Below are positions 22,541 through 31,427 of a stretch of DNA of 36,295 bases, in pieces (positions within the stretch are counted from its first letter, which is position 1; each line of letters opens with the position of its first letter). The notes under the pieces were generated by a model. The model was not told the origin of the DNA and made no database searches. It saw only the letters and a list, made by a program, of their open reading frames with translations. Location: IMG/VR virus record IMGVR_UViG_3300030102_002177, positions 1 through 36,295 of that record. One strand, written 5' to 3'. Source of the DNA: a virus. A program made the position numbers and the translations under genes.

Positions 22541-24669
22541 TATCTTTCACCATCTGGTTCAACATCAAAATGATATGTTCCTACTTTAAAATTACCACCT
22601 ACTGCATTACTTTCAATTTTAAAATTAGCCTGTCTTCCTCTGCCTCGCATATCTTTTTTTGTATCTGTAGTTGCAACTGTTAAAGCTGTTTGACTAACGA
22701 CACTACCGTAAGGATAGTTTTTAAAGCTGACTGTCATTGTTAAATTTTGTGCTTGATCCCTGAAGTCAGGAACAAATCTAGAAATTCTCATAGGGTCTTC
22801 TCCTCCTTGAGTGATTGTAAAATCTCCTGATTCTATAAAAGCTTGCATCGCTTCACCGTCAGCATCTGTGCCGAACTCATGTTTATAATGCTCTGATACA
22901 CCGTTGGATAAACCAACAACAGTTGGTGTTGCGTTGGCCGTGCTATTTTGTAAAAACTCTGTTGCCAAAGGAAACTGAAAGACTCCTCGATCAACCCATG
23001 ATGTTCTACTTAACGTACCAACATACCATGTTTGTTCTAAATAATTATATACAACACATTTGTTTACTTGAGGTTGAGCCACGTTATCTGGGTTAGTAAC
23101 ATAAAACCAAATAATCTCTGCGAACTCTGTATTGACACCTGCAAAGATTTGATCATTCTGTGTAAGATCAATATTTTCAAATACAAAATCATCAACAGTA
23201 CAAGGTATTTTTTTGACTGTACCATCAAAAACAAAAAATGCGTTTTGCCCCATCCAATACGCTACGTCACGAACAACTACGGCAGCGTGTTGTCCTAACA
23301 AACCACAGTTTTTACCTAACTGATTTAAACCAAAAGTAAAAGGGGGACCAATAAATTGTAAACCATGTAAAGAGGTATCTGTCCAAACTAAGATTTGACC
23401 ACGAGCTTTGTCGGCACCTACAATAGTAGAACCGTCTTGAATACGTAAAGAACCAGCGGTATTTTCTGCCGTTGGTTGATAAGTATTAATATCTTCTTGT
23501 GATGAAAAACGTAATAACAAAGGATCTTGAGATGAGGCGCTACCAATAGTGCTTTCTGTACCAAATAAAAGTAAATGTCTATCTGGTGTTGAAACTAAAG
23601 AAAACTTTGAAGTGGTTGGTGCATTTGTTACAAGACTTGCCTTACCTGTCAAACCATCTGAAGTTGGAGACCACTCGAATGTTGAGCCATCTAAAACTGT
23701 TGCAATTAACAATTCACCAAAGTTATCTAACGACCAATCACGACCATTCAGTTGAACCGATGAAGTAACCGACGCTGTATTCCATGGTGTGGCATTAGCA
23801 GAATCCTCAAAGAAAACAACTCCAGTGCCATCAGCATGTGCTGATCTTGTAGAACTATCAACCGCTCTTGTGATACCTGTAAGATTAGGTGATGAAACTC
23901 CTGTGTAAGATATGATCTCATCATCAATAATGACTTTGCCTGAACTAGGAAAACCTGCGGTACTGTCTAAAGTTATTGATGTACCTGATCCACCTGTTCC
24001 ATTATTATCATCAAGCAGAGCACCATCTAATGTATTTGTAATAGCAGTTGTAAAACCACCCCAACCATTTGTACCCCAACCATAACCAAAAGTAGAAAAA
24101 GCAGGACCTATACTAATATCAAATACTGCGGTAGCAGTACCTGTTGTGACAGAACCAGTTGATTCATTTACGTCTTGTTGAATTACAAACTGATCTGCAT
24201 TAGTTATTGATTTAACTTCAAAACTTCGATCAAAATTTACTGTTGTAAAGCTAGTTCCCGACAATCCTGTCGTTCCAGAAAAAGTAACAATGTCTCCTTC
24301 ACTAGCACCATGACTTGTTATATTTACGGTTACATTAGGAGATCCATTAGTTGTCGTAAAAATATTACTGACACTAGAAAAAGTAGCTCTTACTGGAGTT
24401 ATGTCGTAAAAAATATCGTTAGCAAAAATGTATAATTTTTTATCTGTACCTACAGCTTGTAAACGAGTGCCATCTAAAGCAACCCAGTTATGAGCGTCAC
24501 GTGCCACTCCGATTAGCGTATTGTTTTGAGTTTTTTCCCAACCACCTATTTTCTCAGGTAAGCCGTATCTAAATCTTACATTATCACAATCAGTATAACC
24601 ACCAGCAGCGCCTAAATTACTTGTCTGCTTTTGAATCCCCGGTTTTAGTTCTATTTTTGTTAGTGTCAT
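22540..24669 (-). CDS. Large tail hub/stabilisation-like protein, 709 aa
   Basis: A beta-rich structural protein. The start (KPGIQKQTSNLGAAGGYTDC, DNVRFRYGLPEKIGGWEK) is typical of tail hub/'phage stabilisation' proteins (P22 gp10-like) of marine podoviruses, with propeller-type repeats such as LHGLQFIGPPFTFGL and VVVRDVAYWMGQNAFFVFDG. A Gly/Thr-rich insertion near 95-280 has IDDEIISYTGVSSPNLTG. The ATG lies inside the glycosyltransferase gene (53-nt overlap) and is not preceded by a strong ribosome binding site. Identity as hub is inferred. Confidence 0.72.
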   Translation of the reverse strand: MTLTKIELKPGIQKQTSNLGAAGGYTDCDNVRFRYGLPEKIGGWEKTQNNTLIGVARDAHNWVALDGTRLQAVGTDKKLYIFANDIFYDITPVRATFSSVSNIFTTTNGSPNVTVNITSHGASEGDIVTFSGTTGLSGTSFTTVNFDRSFEVKSITNADQFVIQQDVNESTGSVTTGTATAVFDISIGPAFSTFGYGWGTNGWGGFTTAITNTLDGALLDDNNGTGGSGTSITLDSTAGFPSSGKVIIDDEIISYTGVSSPNLTGITRAVDSSTRSAHADGTGVVFFEDSANATPWNTASVTSSVQLNGRDWSLDNFGELLIATVLDGSTFEWSPTSDGLTGKASLVTNAPTTSKFSLVSTPDRHLLLFGTESTIGSASSQDPLLLRFSSQEDINTYQPTAENTAGSLRIQDGSTIVGADKARGQILVWTDTSLHGLQFIGPPFTFGLNQLGKNCGLLGQHAAVVVRDVAYWMGQNAFFVFDGTVKKIPCTVDDFVFENIDLTQNDQIFAGVNTEFAEIIWFYVTNPDNVAQPQVNKCVVYNYLEQTWYVGTLSRTSWVDRGVFQFPLATEFLQNSTANATPTVVGLSNGVSEHYKHEFGTDADGEAMQAFIESGDFTITQGGEDPMRISRFVPDFRDQAQNLTMTVSFKNYPYGSVVSQTALTVATTDTKKDMRGRGRQANFKIESNAVGGNFKVGTYHFDVEPDGER

Positions 24670-25462
24670 TGGCTCTACTAAATATTGCTCCTACATGGCC
24701 ATTGAAGTGCATGTTGCCGTGATGCACCAAGGGCGACGCCACATCTGCCCAAATTTTACCACCTATCTTAGACCATAATCTACTAAAATAATAGTCCTCA
24801 CTTAAATATCGTTCTTCTTTATCCCAAGGTAGTTTTCCTACTCCAAAAAAATCATAACAATTATCAGAGCGCCAAATACCACCGTTGATTATTTGATCAG
24901 ATTTATATTTTCGATCAGGAAAAGCTTTTCTTAATTTTGTAAAAACGTTTCTTTTAATCAACATCATGCCTGTAGCAGCTTCTAAAACCTCACAAAAACC
25001 ATCTTCCATTTTAATATTTTTAGGATCTTTAAAATTAAGATTATATCCCAAAGATCTGTATTCAAGTTCTCGATTTGATATATTAGGAAAGTCTTTTAAA
25101 ATACCTCTAATCTTATCCCAATGAACACATTTACGAGGATAAATACCACACACAATATCTTTGTCCGCTCTGATCAACCTGTCTATGTTTGTCGGAGTAA
25201 AACCAATATCGGCATCAATAAACAATAAATGTGTTGCAATATAATCCTTATCATCCAGAAACATAGAAACTATTGTATTTCTTGCTCTCGTAATTAAAGA
25301 CTCGTTGCCAACGGTTTGTACTTTCATCTCGACACCCTGATCCGAGGTCCATGATTGAAGACCTAATACTCCATGCATAGTGTTTTCAGTAAGCATTCCA
25401 CCATACATGGGCATGCCTAGATACAACCTTACGTTGTGATCTTTTAAATCGCCTGTAATCAT
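24617..25462 (-). CDS. GT-A-type glycosyltransferase, 281 aa
   Basis: The DxD motif is DAD (83-85) in LLFIDADIGFTP, preceded by a sugar-nucleotide-binding type strand and RARNTIVSMFL. SEDYYF (221-226) supplies the acidic catalytic candidate, and a late HHG (247-249) is a possible metal ligand. No membrane segment, so it is cytosolic. Its place between tail hub and fibre genes suggests glycosylation of a virion protein or of a host polysaccharide. The ATG overlaps the upstream stop (ATGA) and the end overlaps the hub gene by 53 nt. Confidence 0.85.
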   Translation of the reverse strand: MITGDLKDHNVRLYLGMPMYGGMLTENTMHGVLGLQSWTSDQGVEMKVQTVGNESLITRARNTIVSMFLDDKDYIATHLLFIDADIGFTPTNIDRLIRADKDIVCGIYPRKCVHWDKIRGILKDFPNISNRELEYRSLGYNLNFKDPKNIKMEDGFCEVLEAATGMMLIKRNVFTKLRKAFPDRKYKSDQIINGGIWRSDNCYDFFGVGKLPWDKEERYLSEDYYFSRLWSKIGGKIWADVASPLVHHGNMHFNGHVGAIFSRANDTNKNRTKTGDSKADK

Positions 25463-25749
25463 TTTAATTTCTTTTGTTTATTCATCCCTTCTACTAATGC
25501 TGACATTGTTGTCATGTTTTGTTTTACCATTTCATTTCTAAAACTTTCTATAGCTGAACCTGCTTGACTTGTTTGTCTTGAGTTTTCAATCATAAGCATA
25601 GGCATCATGGCCATTGCACAGCCATACTCATCAATTTCTTCACCTGTTTGAGGATGTCTTCCACGAACTTGTATAAACCAACCGCAATCAAATTTTTTGC
25701 AAGGTTTAAAACCGTTAAGAGGACAGTTATCTTTGATTTCGATTTTCAA
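25459..25749 (-). CDS. Conserved Cys-containing tail-module protein, 96 aa
   Basis: The core CPLNGFKPCKKFDCGWFIQV carries Cys9, Cys17 and Cys22, then GEEIDEYGCAMAMMPMLMIE with Cys44. Four Cys in this spacing suggest a metal site. A helical tail (IESFRNEMVKQNMTTMSALV) follows. This family recurs in marine podoviruses next to fibre genes; role unknown. The start is TTG at 25749, overlapping the fibre gene stop as TTGA. Confidence 0.78.
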   Translation of the reverse strand: MKIEIKDNCPLNGFKPCKKFDCGWFIQVRGRHPQTGEEIDEYGCAMAMMPMLMIENSRQTSQAGSAIESFRNEMVKQNMTTMSALVEGMNKQKKLK

Positions 25750-26705
25750 GAATCTTTAGAGCAGATAATGAGATCAACATATTGGACATCAAGATTATGA
25801 GTGTCTGAGAAACTATGTGTGTGCGATCCACCTGCTAATGTTCCTACGCCGTGACTGTGAGCTGTACCTGAACCACCTAAAGGTATGTCAAGAAATTCAT
25901 AACCAGCACCACCACCAGATGAAGAACCTCTGTTCAAAGGACCTTTGTCCTCTGTTTTTGCTCTTTGTTGTGGAGTTAAAGTTATATTTGGTAGTTCAGC
26001 TTGTGAGATTGAGTGACCAGCGGTTGATCCCGATATAGTAACTGCGGTGCCACCAGTAGTTCCACTAATTGTAAAAGCATTGTTAAACGCTGCAGAAAAA
26101 GTGTTTGAGCCACCAGAACTTGCTGAGCCTGTCACGACTCTTAAAGCTTTGTTGTCATGAGTTGTTTGTTTTGTCCATCCTGTCGGTGCACTTGTTTGTT
26201 GAAATAACATTAAAGAACCAGAAGGTATAATATCAATACCTGTTAACTCTGCCCCACTACCAATATATGTAGTGCTAGTTGTACCAACTTTAGCGCCTAG
26301 CATATCAACACAGCGATTAGATTTATTATATACTATTGTTGAAGATCCTTGAGTAATGGCTACACCATTAGCGGCGTGACCTGTCGGAGCTATTGTAAGA
26401 GTGTGAGATCCTGTTGTGTTATTGAAAAAAATATAGTTGCCTTCTACGGCAGGTATAAATACCTTGATACTACCGGTTAATGCTCCAGTTAGTTCTATAA
26501 CTTTGTTGGAAGCCTCAGCAGTATCTGAAGCGTTTGCAGTTGTCAAAGTAACATCTGAACTACCCGCTACACTTTTTGATAAATACCCTGCACCAAATGC
26601 ATCTAAGACGGTTAAATTATTGTTAGTCTTATCACCCCATGTACCTGCGTTTTCACCAGTGCCTTGAAGTTCTAATTTAAGTCTATCTGAATATGTTGAT
26701 GCCAT
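25746..26705 (-). CDS. Tail fibre/collar protein, 319 aa
   Basis: The N-terminus (TYSDRLKLELQGTGENAGTW) is the common tail-attachment module of marine phage fibres. The middle holds a collar-domain start (IPSGSLMLFQQTSAPTGWTK), and the C-terminus has His-rich metal-type turns (AHSHGVGTLAGGSHTHSFS) ending in VQYVDLIICSKDS, the usual end of receptor-binding collar proteins. A beta-helical trimer is expected. It does not carry the repeated anchor module found in the next three fibres. Confidence 0.88.
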   Translation of the reverse strand: MASTYSDRLKLELQGTGENAGTWGDKTNNNLTVLDAFGAGYLSKSVAGSSDVTLTTANASDTAEASNKVIELTGALTGSIKVFIPAVEGNYIFFNNTTGSHTLTIAPTGHAANGVAITQGSSTIVYNKSNRCVDMLGAKVGTTSTTYIGSGAELTGIDIIPSGSLMLFQQTSAPTGWTKQTTHDNKALRVVTGSASSGGSNTFSAAFNNAFTISGTTGGTAVTISGSTAGHSISQAELPNITLTPQQRAKTEDKGPLNRGSSSGGGAGYEFLDIPLGGSGTAHSHGVGTLAGGSHTHSFSDTHNLDVQYVDLIICSKDS

Positions 26706-26731
26706 AATGTATTCCTATCATACTTTAATTT

Positions 26732-27574
26732 TTACTGATACTCAAATATTACTACAACTCCAGCGCCACCGTTGCCACCTGAAATTTGAGCACCACCACC
26801 ATTAATTTGTCCTCCAACAGCGCCACTACCGCCAGAACCATTAACTCCAGCTACTCCAGCAGCTTGAGCGTTCGAACCCACAGTTGTGACCGGTGTGCTT
26901 CCTCCCCAGAAACTTGCTCCACCAGAGCACATTATACATACAAAACCACCACTGACAGTTCTTCCTTTTGATCCAATAACAATTCCGTTTTCGCCTTTTA
27001 TATTTATATCTCCATTAGAAGCTGTTCCTCCTGCACCAGGAGTGCCTCCTATATTTTCAACACTTGAAAAGTCAACGCCTGTGCCAGCTCCGCCACCACC
27101 GCCTGTCAACGTAGGTCCTGAACCTTGAGGATTAAAAGTTGTATCTCCACCTGCGGTCCCACTGTTAGACCCTGAAGCTCCTGAGCCTCCCGATCCTGCA
27201 GCACCGATAGTCACGGCAGCACTTGATCCTAGTTCAGTTGCGTTATAAATTTTCATAGCACAACCACCTGCTCCGCCACCACCTCCTGAGCCAAAATAAA
27301 AGTTATTTGTAGTGACAGCACCTCCGCCACCACCTCCTGCTCCTATGCAATAGACTTGAACAAAAGTTGTTCCTGCAGTAGGAGTGTAAGTCCCTGTAGA
27401 TGTAATTACTTGTGTATCGTGAGCAGCAACACCGCCTCCACCAAAACCATTGGCCGTGCCATTATTAGATATGGTTGCCCCCGCAGGTATAGTGAACGTA
27501 TCACCACTGTCACCTAAAGTGACATCAGTTCCGCTTTCGGGTGATATTTTATTTACTTTTAATTCGCTACTCAT
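26732..27574 (-). CDS. Glycine-rich tail fibre tip protein, 280 aa
   Basis: It begins with one copy of the anchor module (LKVNKISPESGTDVTLGDSG, then DTFTIPAG) and NNGTANGFGG. The rest is a glycine-rich domain (CIGAGGGGGGA; LTGGGGGAGTG; GGNGGAGVVVIFEYQ), like polyglycine-rich adhesin tips of other phages. Such tips carry short variable loops that decide host receptor binding. Strong C/G use in Gly codons shows against the AT-rich neighbours. Confidence 0.85.
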   Translation of the reverse strand: MSSELKVNKISPESGTDVTLGDSGDTFTIPAGATISNNGTANGFGGGGVAAHDTQVITSTGTYTPTAGTTFVQVYCIGAGGGGGGAVTTNNFYFGSGGGGGAGGCAMKIYNATELGSSAAVTIGAAGSGGSGASGSNSGTAGGDTTFNPQGSGPTLTGGGGGAGTGVDFSSVENIGGTPGAGGTASNGDINIKGENGIVIGSKGRTVSGGFVCIMCSGGASFWGGSTPVTTVGSNAQAAGVAGVNGSGGSGAVGGQINGGGAQISGGNGGAGVVVIFEYQ

Positions 27575-27981
27575 TTTTTGTGATCCTCTTTAACTTTTGT
27601 TATTGCATCTACCCAAGTGTTTGTGCCATTTATAGCATCGTGATACTGCATATCTAGCTGCTCTTGAATTGAAGGATAGGATATGGACCTTTTGTACTGA
27701 TAAGTTTCTTTATAAGCATTAAAATCGTCTATTTCTTTTTGTCGTTGAGTATCATATTCAGTTTTTTGTTGATTATGTTTATCTATAATTGACTGATAAG
27801 AACTTATATCTGTTATTTCTTTATTAACTTTTTCATCATTATATTCGATATGACCTTTAGAAAGTTCAGTATCAAACTGTATTGCATGAATATCAGATCC
27901 TACTGAAGATAAGTCTATATTGTCAAAACCAAAACTATCTATGGTAACTACATTATCTGTTTTAAGTATTGTTATTTTCAT
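27571..27981 (-). CDS. Tail-fibre assembly/chaperone-like protein, 136 aa
   Basis: A coiled-coil middle (IIDKHNQQKTEYDTQRQKEI) leads to a C-terminal motif YPSIQEQLDMQYHDAINGT and TWVDAITKVKEDHKK, typical of fibre assembly or fibre-end proteins. It lies between two fibres and overlaps the Gly-rich fibre by 4 nt (ATGA). Confidence 0.75.
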   Translation of the reverse strand: MKITILKTDNVVTIDSFGFDNIDLSSVGSDIHAIQFDTELSKGHIEYNDEKVNKEITDISSYQSIIDKHNQQKTEYDTQRQKEIDDFNAYKETYQYKRSISYPSIQEQLDMQYHDAINGTNTWVDAITKVKEDHKK

Positions 27982-27992
27982 AATTTTTCTCT

Positions 27993-28616
27993 CTATGTCT
28001 TCATAATAAATATTAATGTGTAATAAGGTGGATCAACGGAGTGCGTGTGAGAACCACCACCGCCTGTGTTTTGAACAGGATTAGGTGAACTTACTGTGTT
28101 GGTTGTAGATTGTATCGTAGCCCAAGTGCTATTTGTTGCTCCTGTGTTTGCGTTATTACCATTCAAATTGTGTTTGTGAGAAGGTATTTGACTTTCCGAT
28201 AGAGTGGTTGCTCCAGAAGTGCTACTACCACCAGTGTTATTTGCAGTGCCAGAAGCCTTAATAAATTTGTCTGTTAAATTAGGTGTTGAATTATTACCAT
28301 CACAGATAACCCAACCACTAGGAATATTACCCGAAGTGCCATGCCACATGAGAATGACACCACTTGGTATGGCCTCACCAAATCCTGTAGCAGTTCCATT
28401 ATTTGTGATCGTCGCCCCAGAAGGAACTGTAAATGTATCGCCGCTATCTCCAAAAGTAAAAGATGTGCCTGAAGAAGGAGAGATCTTGTTTGTTTTTAAT
28501 TCGTCAGTAGCAACAAGAGATGCTCCTGTTGGAACTGTAAAAGTGTCTCCACTGTCACCTAAAGTGATATCAGTTCCGCTTCTCGGCGATACTTTATTTA
28601 CTTTTAGTTCACTCAT
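27993..28616 (-). CDS. Collar-domain tail fibre, 207 aa
   Basis: Two anchor modules in tandem (VNKVSPRSGTDITLGDSGD at about 5-23 and TNKISPSSGTSFTFGDSGD at about 41-59) are followed by a tail-collar domain (IPSGVILMWHGTSGNIPSGW; CDGNNSTPNLTDKFI). The His-turn end (SHKHNLNG; GGGGSHTHSVDPPYYTLIFI) closes the protein. Receptor-binding tip of the fibre by family; trimer expected. Confidence 0.88.
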   Translation of the reverse strand: MSELKVNKVSPRSGTDITLGDSGDTFTVPTGASLVATDELKTNKISPSSGTSFTFGDSGDTFTVPSGATITNNGTATGFGEAIPSGVILMWHGTSGNIPSGWVICDGNNSTPNLTDKFIKASGTANNTGGSSTSGATTLSESQIPSHKHNLNGNNANTGATNSTWATIQSTTNTVSSPNPVQNTGGGGSHTHSVDPPYYTLIFIMKT

Positions 28617-29347
28617 GTTACTAATTTAAATCCTGTAAAATCTGTTTTAGCTGATCCACCAGATATATCTGCTGATCCTCCATAATCTATAAAAGCAAAA
28701 ACTTCAATGTAATCACTAACAGCTAGATTAAAAACTCCAGTAATATGCATGGTAATGTCTTGTCCCCCTGCAGGAGAACCACCGTTTCTAAGATCAATAT
28801 TATTTGAAACTAATTCAGAACCGTTTTTATATAAATATATTCTATATTCGTCAATTCTGTTACTACCAGTGTAATTAAAGTAAACTCTAGAGGTGAGAAA
28901 ATATAAACCAGCTTGACCTGATGGAACTGTAAATCTGTAGTTTGTGGAGTTATCGTATGCGCCTGCACTATCGTAGTCTTCAGTATCAAATTGAACTTTT
29001 GTTATACTAGCATCACTTATGGATTGAGTAGAGTTTCTGTAAACTCTAAAGTTCGGAGTGTTTGTTCCACCAAAACCTGTTTGTGTTCCGTTGTTTGTAA
29101 TTGTAACGCCACTTGGAATTGTGAACGTGTCACCACTATCACCAAAAGTAAATGCTGTTCCAGAGGCAGGAGATATCTTATTTGTTTTTAACTCTGTTGT
29201 TACCGTTTGTGTTGCGGGCAAATTAACTGTTGCACTTGTTGCTGTTAGAATAGTTCCAGAAGGTAATGTAAAAGTATCACCATTATCGCCAAGCGTAAGA
29301 CTTGTTCCTGATTGAGGGGTTAATTTATCTACTTCAAGTTTTGACAT
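28613..29347 (-). CDS. C1q-like-headed tail fibre, 244 aa
   Basis: Two anchor modules (LEVDKLTPQSGTSLTLGDNG and LKTNKISPASGTAFTFGDSG) lead into a C-terminal jelly-roll-like domain (AGLYFLTSRVYFNYTGSNR; YRIYLYKNGSELVSNNIDLR; YIEVFAFIDYGG; GFKLVT) resembling C1q/TNF-like heads. Receptor binding is probable. It is coupled to the next fibre by ATGA. Confidence 0.8.
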   Translation of the reverse strand: MSKLEVDKLTPQSGTSLTLGDNGDTFTLPSGTILTATSATVNLPATQTVTTELKTNKISPASGTAFTFGDSGDTFTIPSGVTITNNGTQTGFGGTNTPNFRVYRNSTQSISDASITKVQFDTEDYDSAGAYDNSTNYRFTVPSGQAGLYFLTSRVYFNYTGSNRIDEYRIYLYKNGSELVSNNIDLRNGGSPAGGQDITMHITGVFNLAVSDYIEVFAFIDYGGSADISGGSAKTDFTGFKLVT

Positions 29348-29806
29348 TTATACCACCGCTAAAGTTCCTGTAACTGTCACAGTCCCTGTTATTGAGACGG
29401 GGCCTGCTAATACTCCTGAGTCCATTGTTTGATCATCAGATATAGTTGAATTGTGTGTGTAAACATAAGTTGCAGCAGTCATACTTGCTGAAGGAGTTTG
29501 TTTTGCAGGTAATGTACAAATTACTATTTTTGTTCCTGCGGAAAAATCTACTAAATTATCAGAGTTAGAGGAAGAAAAGACAGTTGTTCTTGAAAGAGTA
29601 TCAGGAGTAGAGTCTGTGACTGTGCCTCTACCTACTTCAAATTCTGTGCCCGTTTCGCCAAATATAGAATAAAATGTTTCTTTACCATTACCTACACCCG
29701 CTACAAAAGTATCAAAACCTGTTGCTGCACCCGCTAATTGAATGGTGCCTGTTCCTGTTGAGGTGGTGGTTTCTTTTACACGATCATTTAATACAAAATC
29801 AGCCAT
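29348..29806 (-). CDS. Tail-associated beta-rich protein, 152 aa
   Basis: A marine phage virion family: start FVLNDRVKETTTSTGTGTIQ, then LAGAATGFDTFVAGVGNGKE, FEVGRGTVTDSTPDTLSRTT and FSAGTKIVICTLPAK. It ends in a Thr/Val-rich stretch (GPVSITGTVTVTGTLAVV). Expected to be a structural fibre/adaptor component located with the fibres. No enzymatic motif. Confidence 0.78.
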   Translation of the reverse strand: MADFVLNDRVKETTTSTGTGTIQLAGAATGFDTFVAGVGNGKETFYSIFGETGTEFEVGRGTVTDSTPDTLSRTTVFSSSNSDNLVDFSAGTKIVICTLPAKQTPSASMTAATYVYTHNSTISDDQTMDSGVLAGPVSITGTVTVTGTLAVV

Positions 29807-29822
29807 TGTTTAATTTATAGCA

Positions 29823-30284
29823 CTAAGCTGCCTCCGTGTCACTTACTTCTGTCCATGTCATCGAAGCACTATCATCTACAGAAGACCATGTAAAAGATGC
29901 AGTATCACTAACTGGAGTCCATGTCATCGAAGCACTATCATCTACAGCTTCCCAAGCTATAACTCCTACGCCTGGATTATTCAAGGTGAAACCTATATTT
30001 TGTCCTGAAGGGAAAACTATATTTTGAGGTATGACGACAACACCCGAACCATTAAAAGTTGAATTTATTTGTATGCCTGTAAGTTGAACATCAATGTTTG
30101 GAAGAATTACACTCGCTTGAGTAGAAGTAATACCAATACCTGTTGGAAAAGTAGTAACATCACCTAAGAATATTAAAGCGCCCTCTGTTGCGGTTACTTG
30201 AATACCTGTGAGAGCAATGGTTGCATTTGCTCCACCTTGAGCACCAAAAGAATCTCCTGCAAAAGTTGTAGCACCAAAGAACAT
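29823..30284 (-). CDS. Virion protein with C-terminal tandem repeats, 153 aa
   Basis: The N-terminal two thirds is a beta-rich domain (GIQVTATEGALIFLG; TGIGITSTQASVILPN). The end consists of about 10-11-residue repeats of the type VDDSASMTWTPVSDTASFTW, four in all. At DNA level a 31-bp exact repeat recurs with a 66-bp period (29851-29881 and 29917-29947), so copy number may vary. Trp/Thr/Ser-rich repeats suggest an exposed surface part. Confidence 0.78.
   Translation of the reverse strand: MFFGATTFAGDSFGAQGGANATIALTGIQVTATEGALIFLGDVTTFPTGIGITSTQASVILPNIDVQLTGIQINSTFNGSGVVVIPQNIVFPSGQNIGFTLNNPGVGVIAWEAVDDSASMTWTPVSDTASFTWSSVDDSASMTWTEVSDTEAA
29851..29947. repeat. 66-bp-period direct repeat inside virion gene
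   Basis: GTCCATGTCATCGAAGCACT (first 20 bases of a 31-bp exact repeat) occurs at 29851 and 29917. It encodes the Trp/Thr-rich repeats at the end of the 153-aa protein. Confidence 0.9.
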
Positions 30285-30303
30285 AGTTGTTTACCTTAGT
30301 GTA

Positions 30304-30750
30304 TTAGGTCAGTCTTAATATAGCACTTGAAGCGTCGTTTGTTGGGAACTGAATTGTAAAAGTTCCTGCTGTTGATGTTTTATCAGATCCAAAATCTAAA
30401 ACCATAACTGCAGCATTTGTGTTTGTCGTTGCTGTAGTATTTGCATTATATATTAAAGCACCTCTAGCAGTAATTGTTGCACTTGTAAAACTAATATCAC
30501 TAAAATCTATAAAAGAGGTGTTATTGGTTTTCGCAGCACCTGTGTTTGTAAGATTACCTCCACCTGCAGCGTAAGAACCAGATGCAGAAACTTCTTGTGT
30601 GGTTGTGTATGCAGTTGTTGTATTACTTAATGTTGCGGAACTTGTGTATAAAGCTAGTTTGAATAAATCGCCACCAGAGGATCGAAAGTCATGTTCACCT
30701 TCTAACAACTCTTTCTTGAAGCTATCACATACCGCTTGTGTTATTGCCAT
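30304..30750 (-). CDS. Conserved marine phage structural protein, 148 aa
   Basis: The pattern ITQAVCDSFKKELLEGEHDF, then FKLALYTSSATLSNTTTAYT, FTSATITARGALIYNANT and VMVLDFGSDKTSTAGTFTI is a family shared by many uncultured marine phages and placed with tail genes. Beta-rich, no enzymatic motif. It is separated from its neighbours by short gaps. Confidence 0.82.
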   Translation of the reverse strand: MAITQAVCDSFKKELLEGEHDFRSSGGDLFKLALYTSSATLSNTTTAYTTTQEVSASGSYAAGGGNLTNTGAAKTNNTSFIDFSDISFTSATITARGALIYNANTTATTNTNAAVMVLDFGSDKTSTAGTFTIQFPTNDASSAILRLT

Positions 30751-30752
30751 GT

Positions 30753-31427
30753 CTAATTACCTCCGGGGTCTGCTGATTTAAGAGGAATACGAAGGACCCC
30801 ATCCGCATATTCATCTCTACGTTTTCTACCCATTTGAGTCTGTGCTAAACCTTGCACAGATCGAGCGTACATTTGTTCATATAATTGCACATATTTAGGA
30901 GTTTTCAAGTATGAAAAGGCCTCTGATAAAGTGCCATAAAGTAAAAGATCTGATGCGGTATTAGATAAATAAGTCGTGGTTGTTGTGCCCCCAGTACCAT
31001 CACCTAATCTTTCTGGTGTTCTATTATACCAAAGTTCTACCGTCAAAGCCGCATTAGGTGTAGGAGCCACAATAAATGTGTTTTGATCCCAATTAGCATA
31101 ATATTTCGGAGTACCTTTATTGTTAACACGATCTACATTATATTCATCAATGAAAGTTGTGTCTTTCTGTTCTAACCAAGTTCTATCCGCATTTCCATCA
31201 ACAATTTGCACACCTCTTTCAAAATCAAAATCATCTGGCAAACTAATAAAGGGATTATCTGCAATTAGAGTAGAAGTAGAAAATTTTCTAAATGCGTCTA
31301 AATCTAGTTCTCTTTGAATTTTATTTTCTGTGTTTGTAATAAAAACGTTAATGACAGTATTGGATAAAACATCAGAGCTGACCTCTGTATAATCTCTAAT
31401 CTGTGTTAATAAATCACTATAATTCAT
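30753..31427 (-). CDS. Head-tail adaptor/tail tube-like protein, 224 aa
   Basis: The N-terminal helical start YSDLLTQIRDYTEVSSDVL and the INVFITNTENKIQRELDLDA region, with SLPDDFDFERGVQIV and APTPNAALTVELWYNRTP, match phage adaptor (Gp4/Gp11-type) proteins. The start is set at 31427 because it overlaps the preceding stop as ATGA; a longer upstream start would overlap by 49 nt. Identity as adaptor is from pattern and place. Confidence 0.72.
   Translation of the reverse strand: MNYSDLLTQIRDYTEVSSDVLSNTVINVFITNTENKIQRELDLDAFRKFSTSTLIADNPFISLPDDFDFERGVQIVDGNADRTWLEQKDTTFIDEYNVDRVNNKGTPKYYANWDQNTFIVAPTPNAALTVELWYNRTPERLGDGTGGTTTTTYLSNTASDLLLYGTLSEAFSYLKTPKYVQLYEQMYARSVQGLAQTQMGRKRRDEYADGVLRIPLKSADPGGN

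Larger units (their letters stand above)
27440..29345 (-). repeat. Five copies of a tail-fibre anchor module across three genes
   Basis: The roughly 30-residue unit 'LKxNKISPxSGTxxTxGDSGDTFTxPxGAT' occurs once in the 280-aa, twice in the 207-aa and twice in the 244-aa fibre. The last copy of each is followed by NNGTxxGFG. Two copies near 27503-27564 and 28549-28610 remain close at DNA level (about 88-90% identity by eye), which indicates recent recombination or gene conversion. Confidence 0.8.

Noticed and set aside
26886-29315. Plus-strand Pro/Val-rich ORFs opposite the fibre genes
   Set aside because: They are shadows of Gly/Thr-rich fibre codons; no ribosome binding sites or starts fit.
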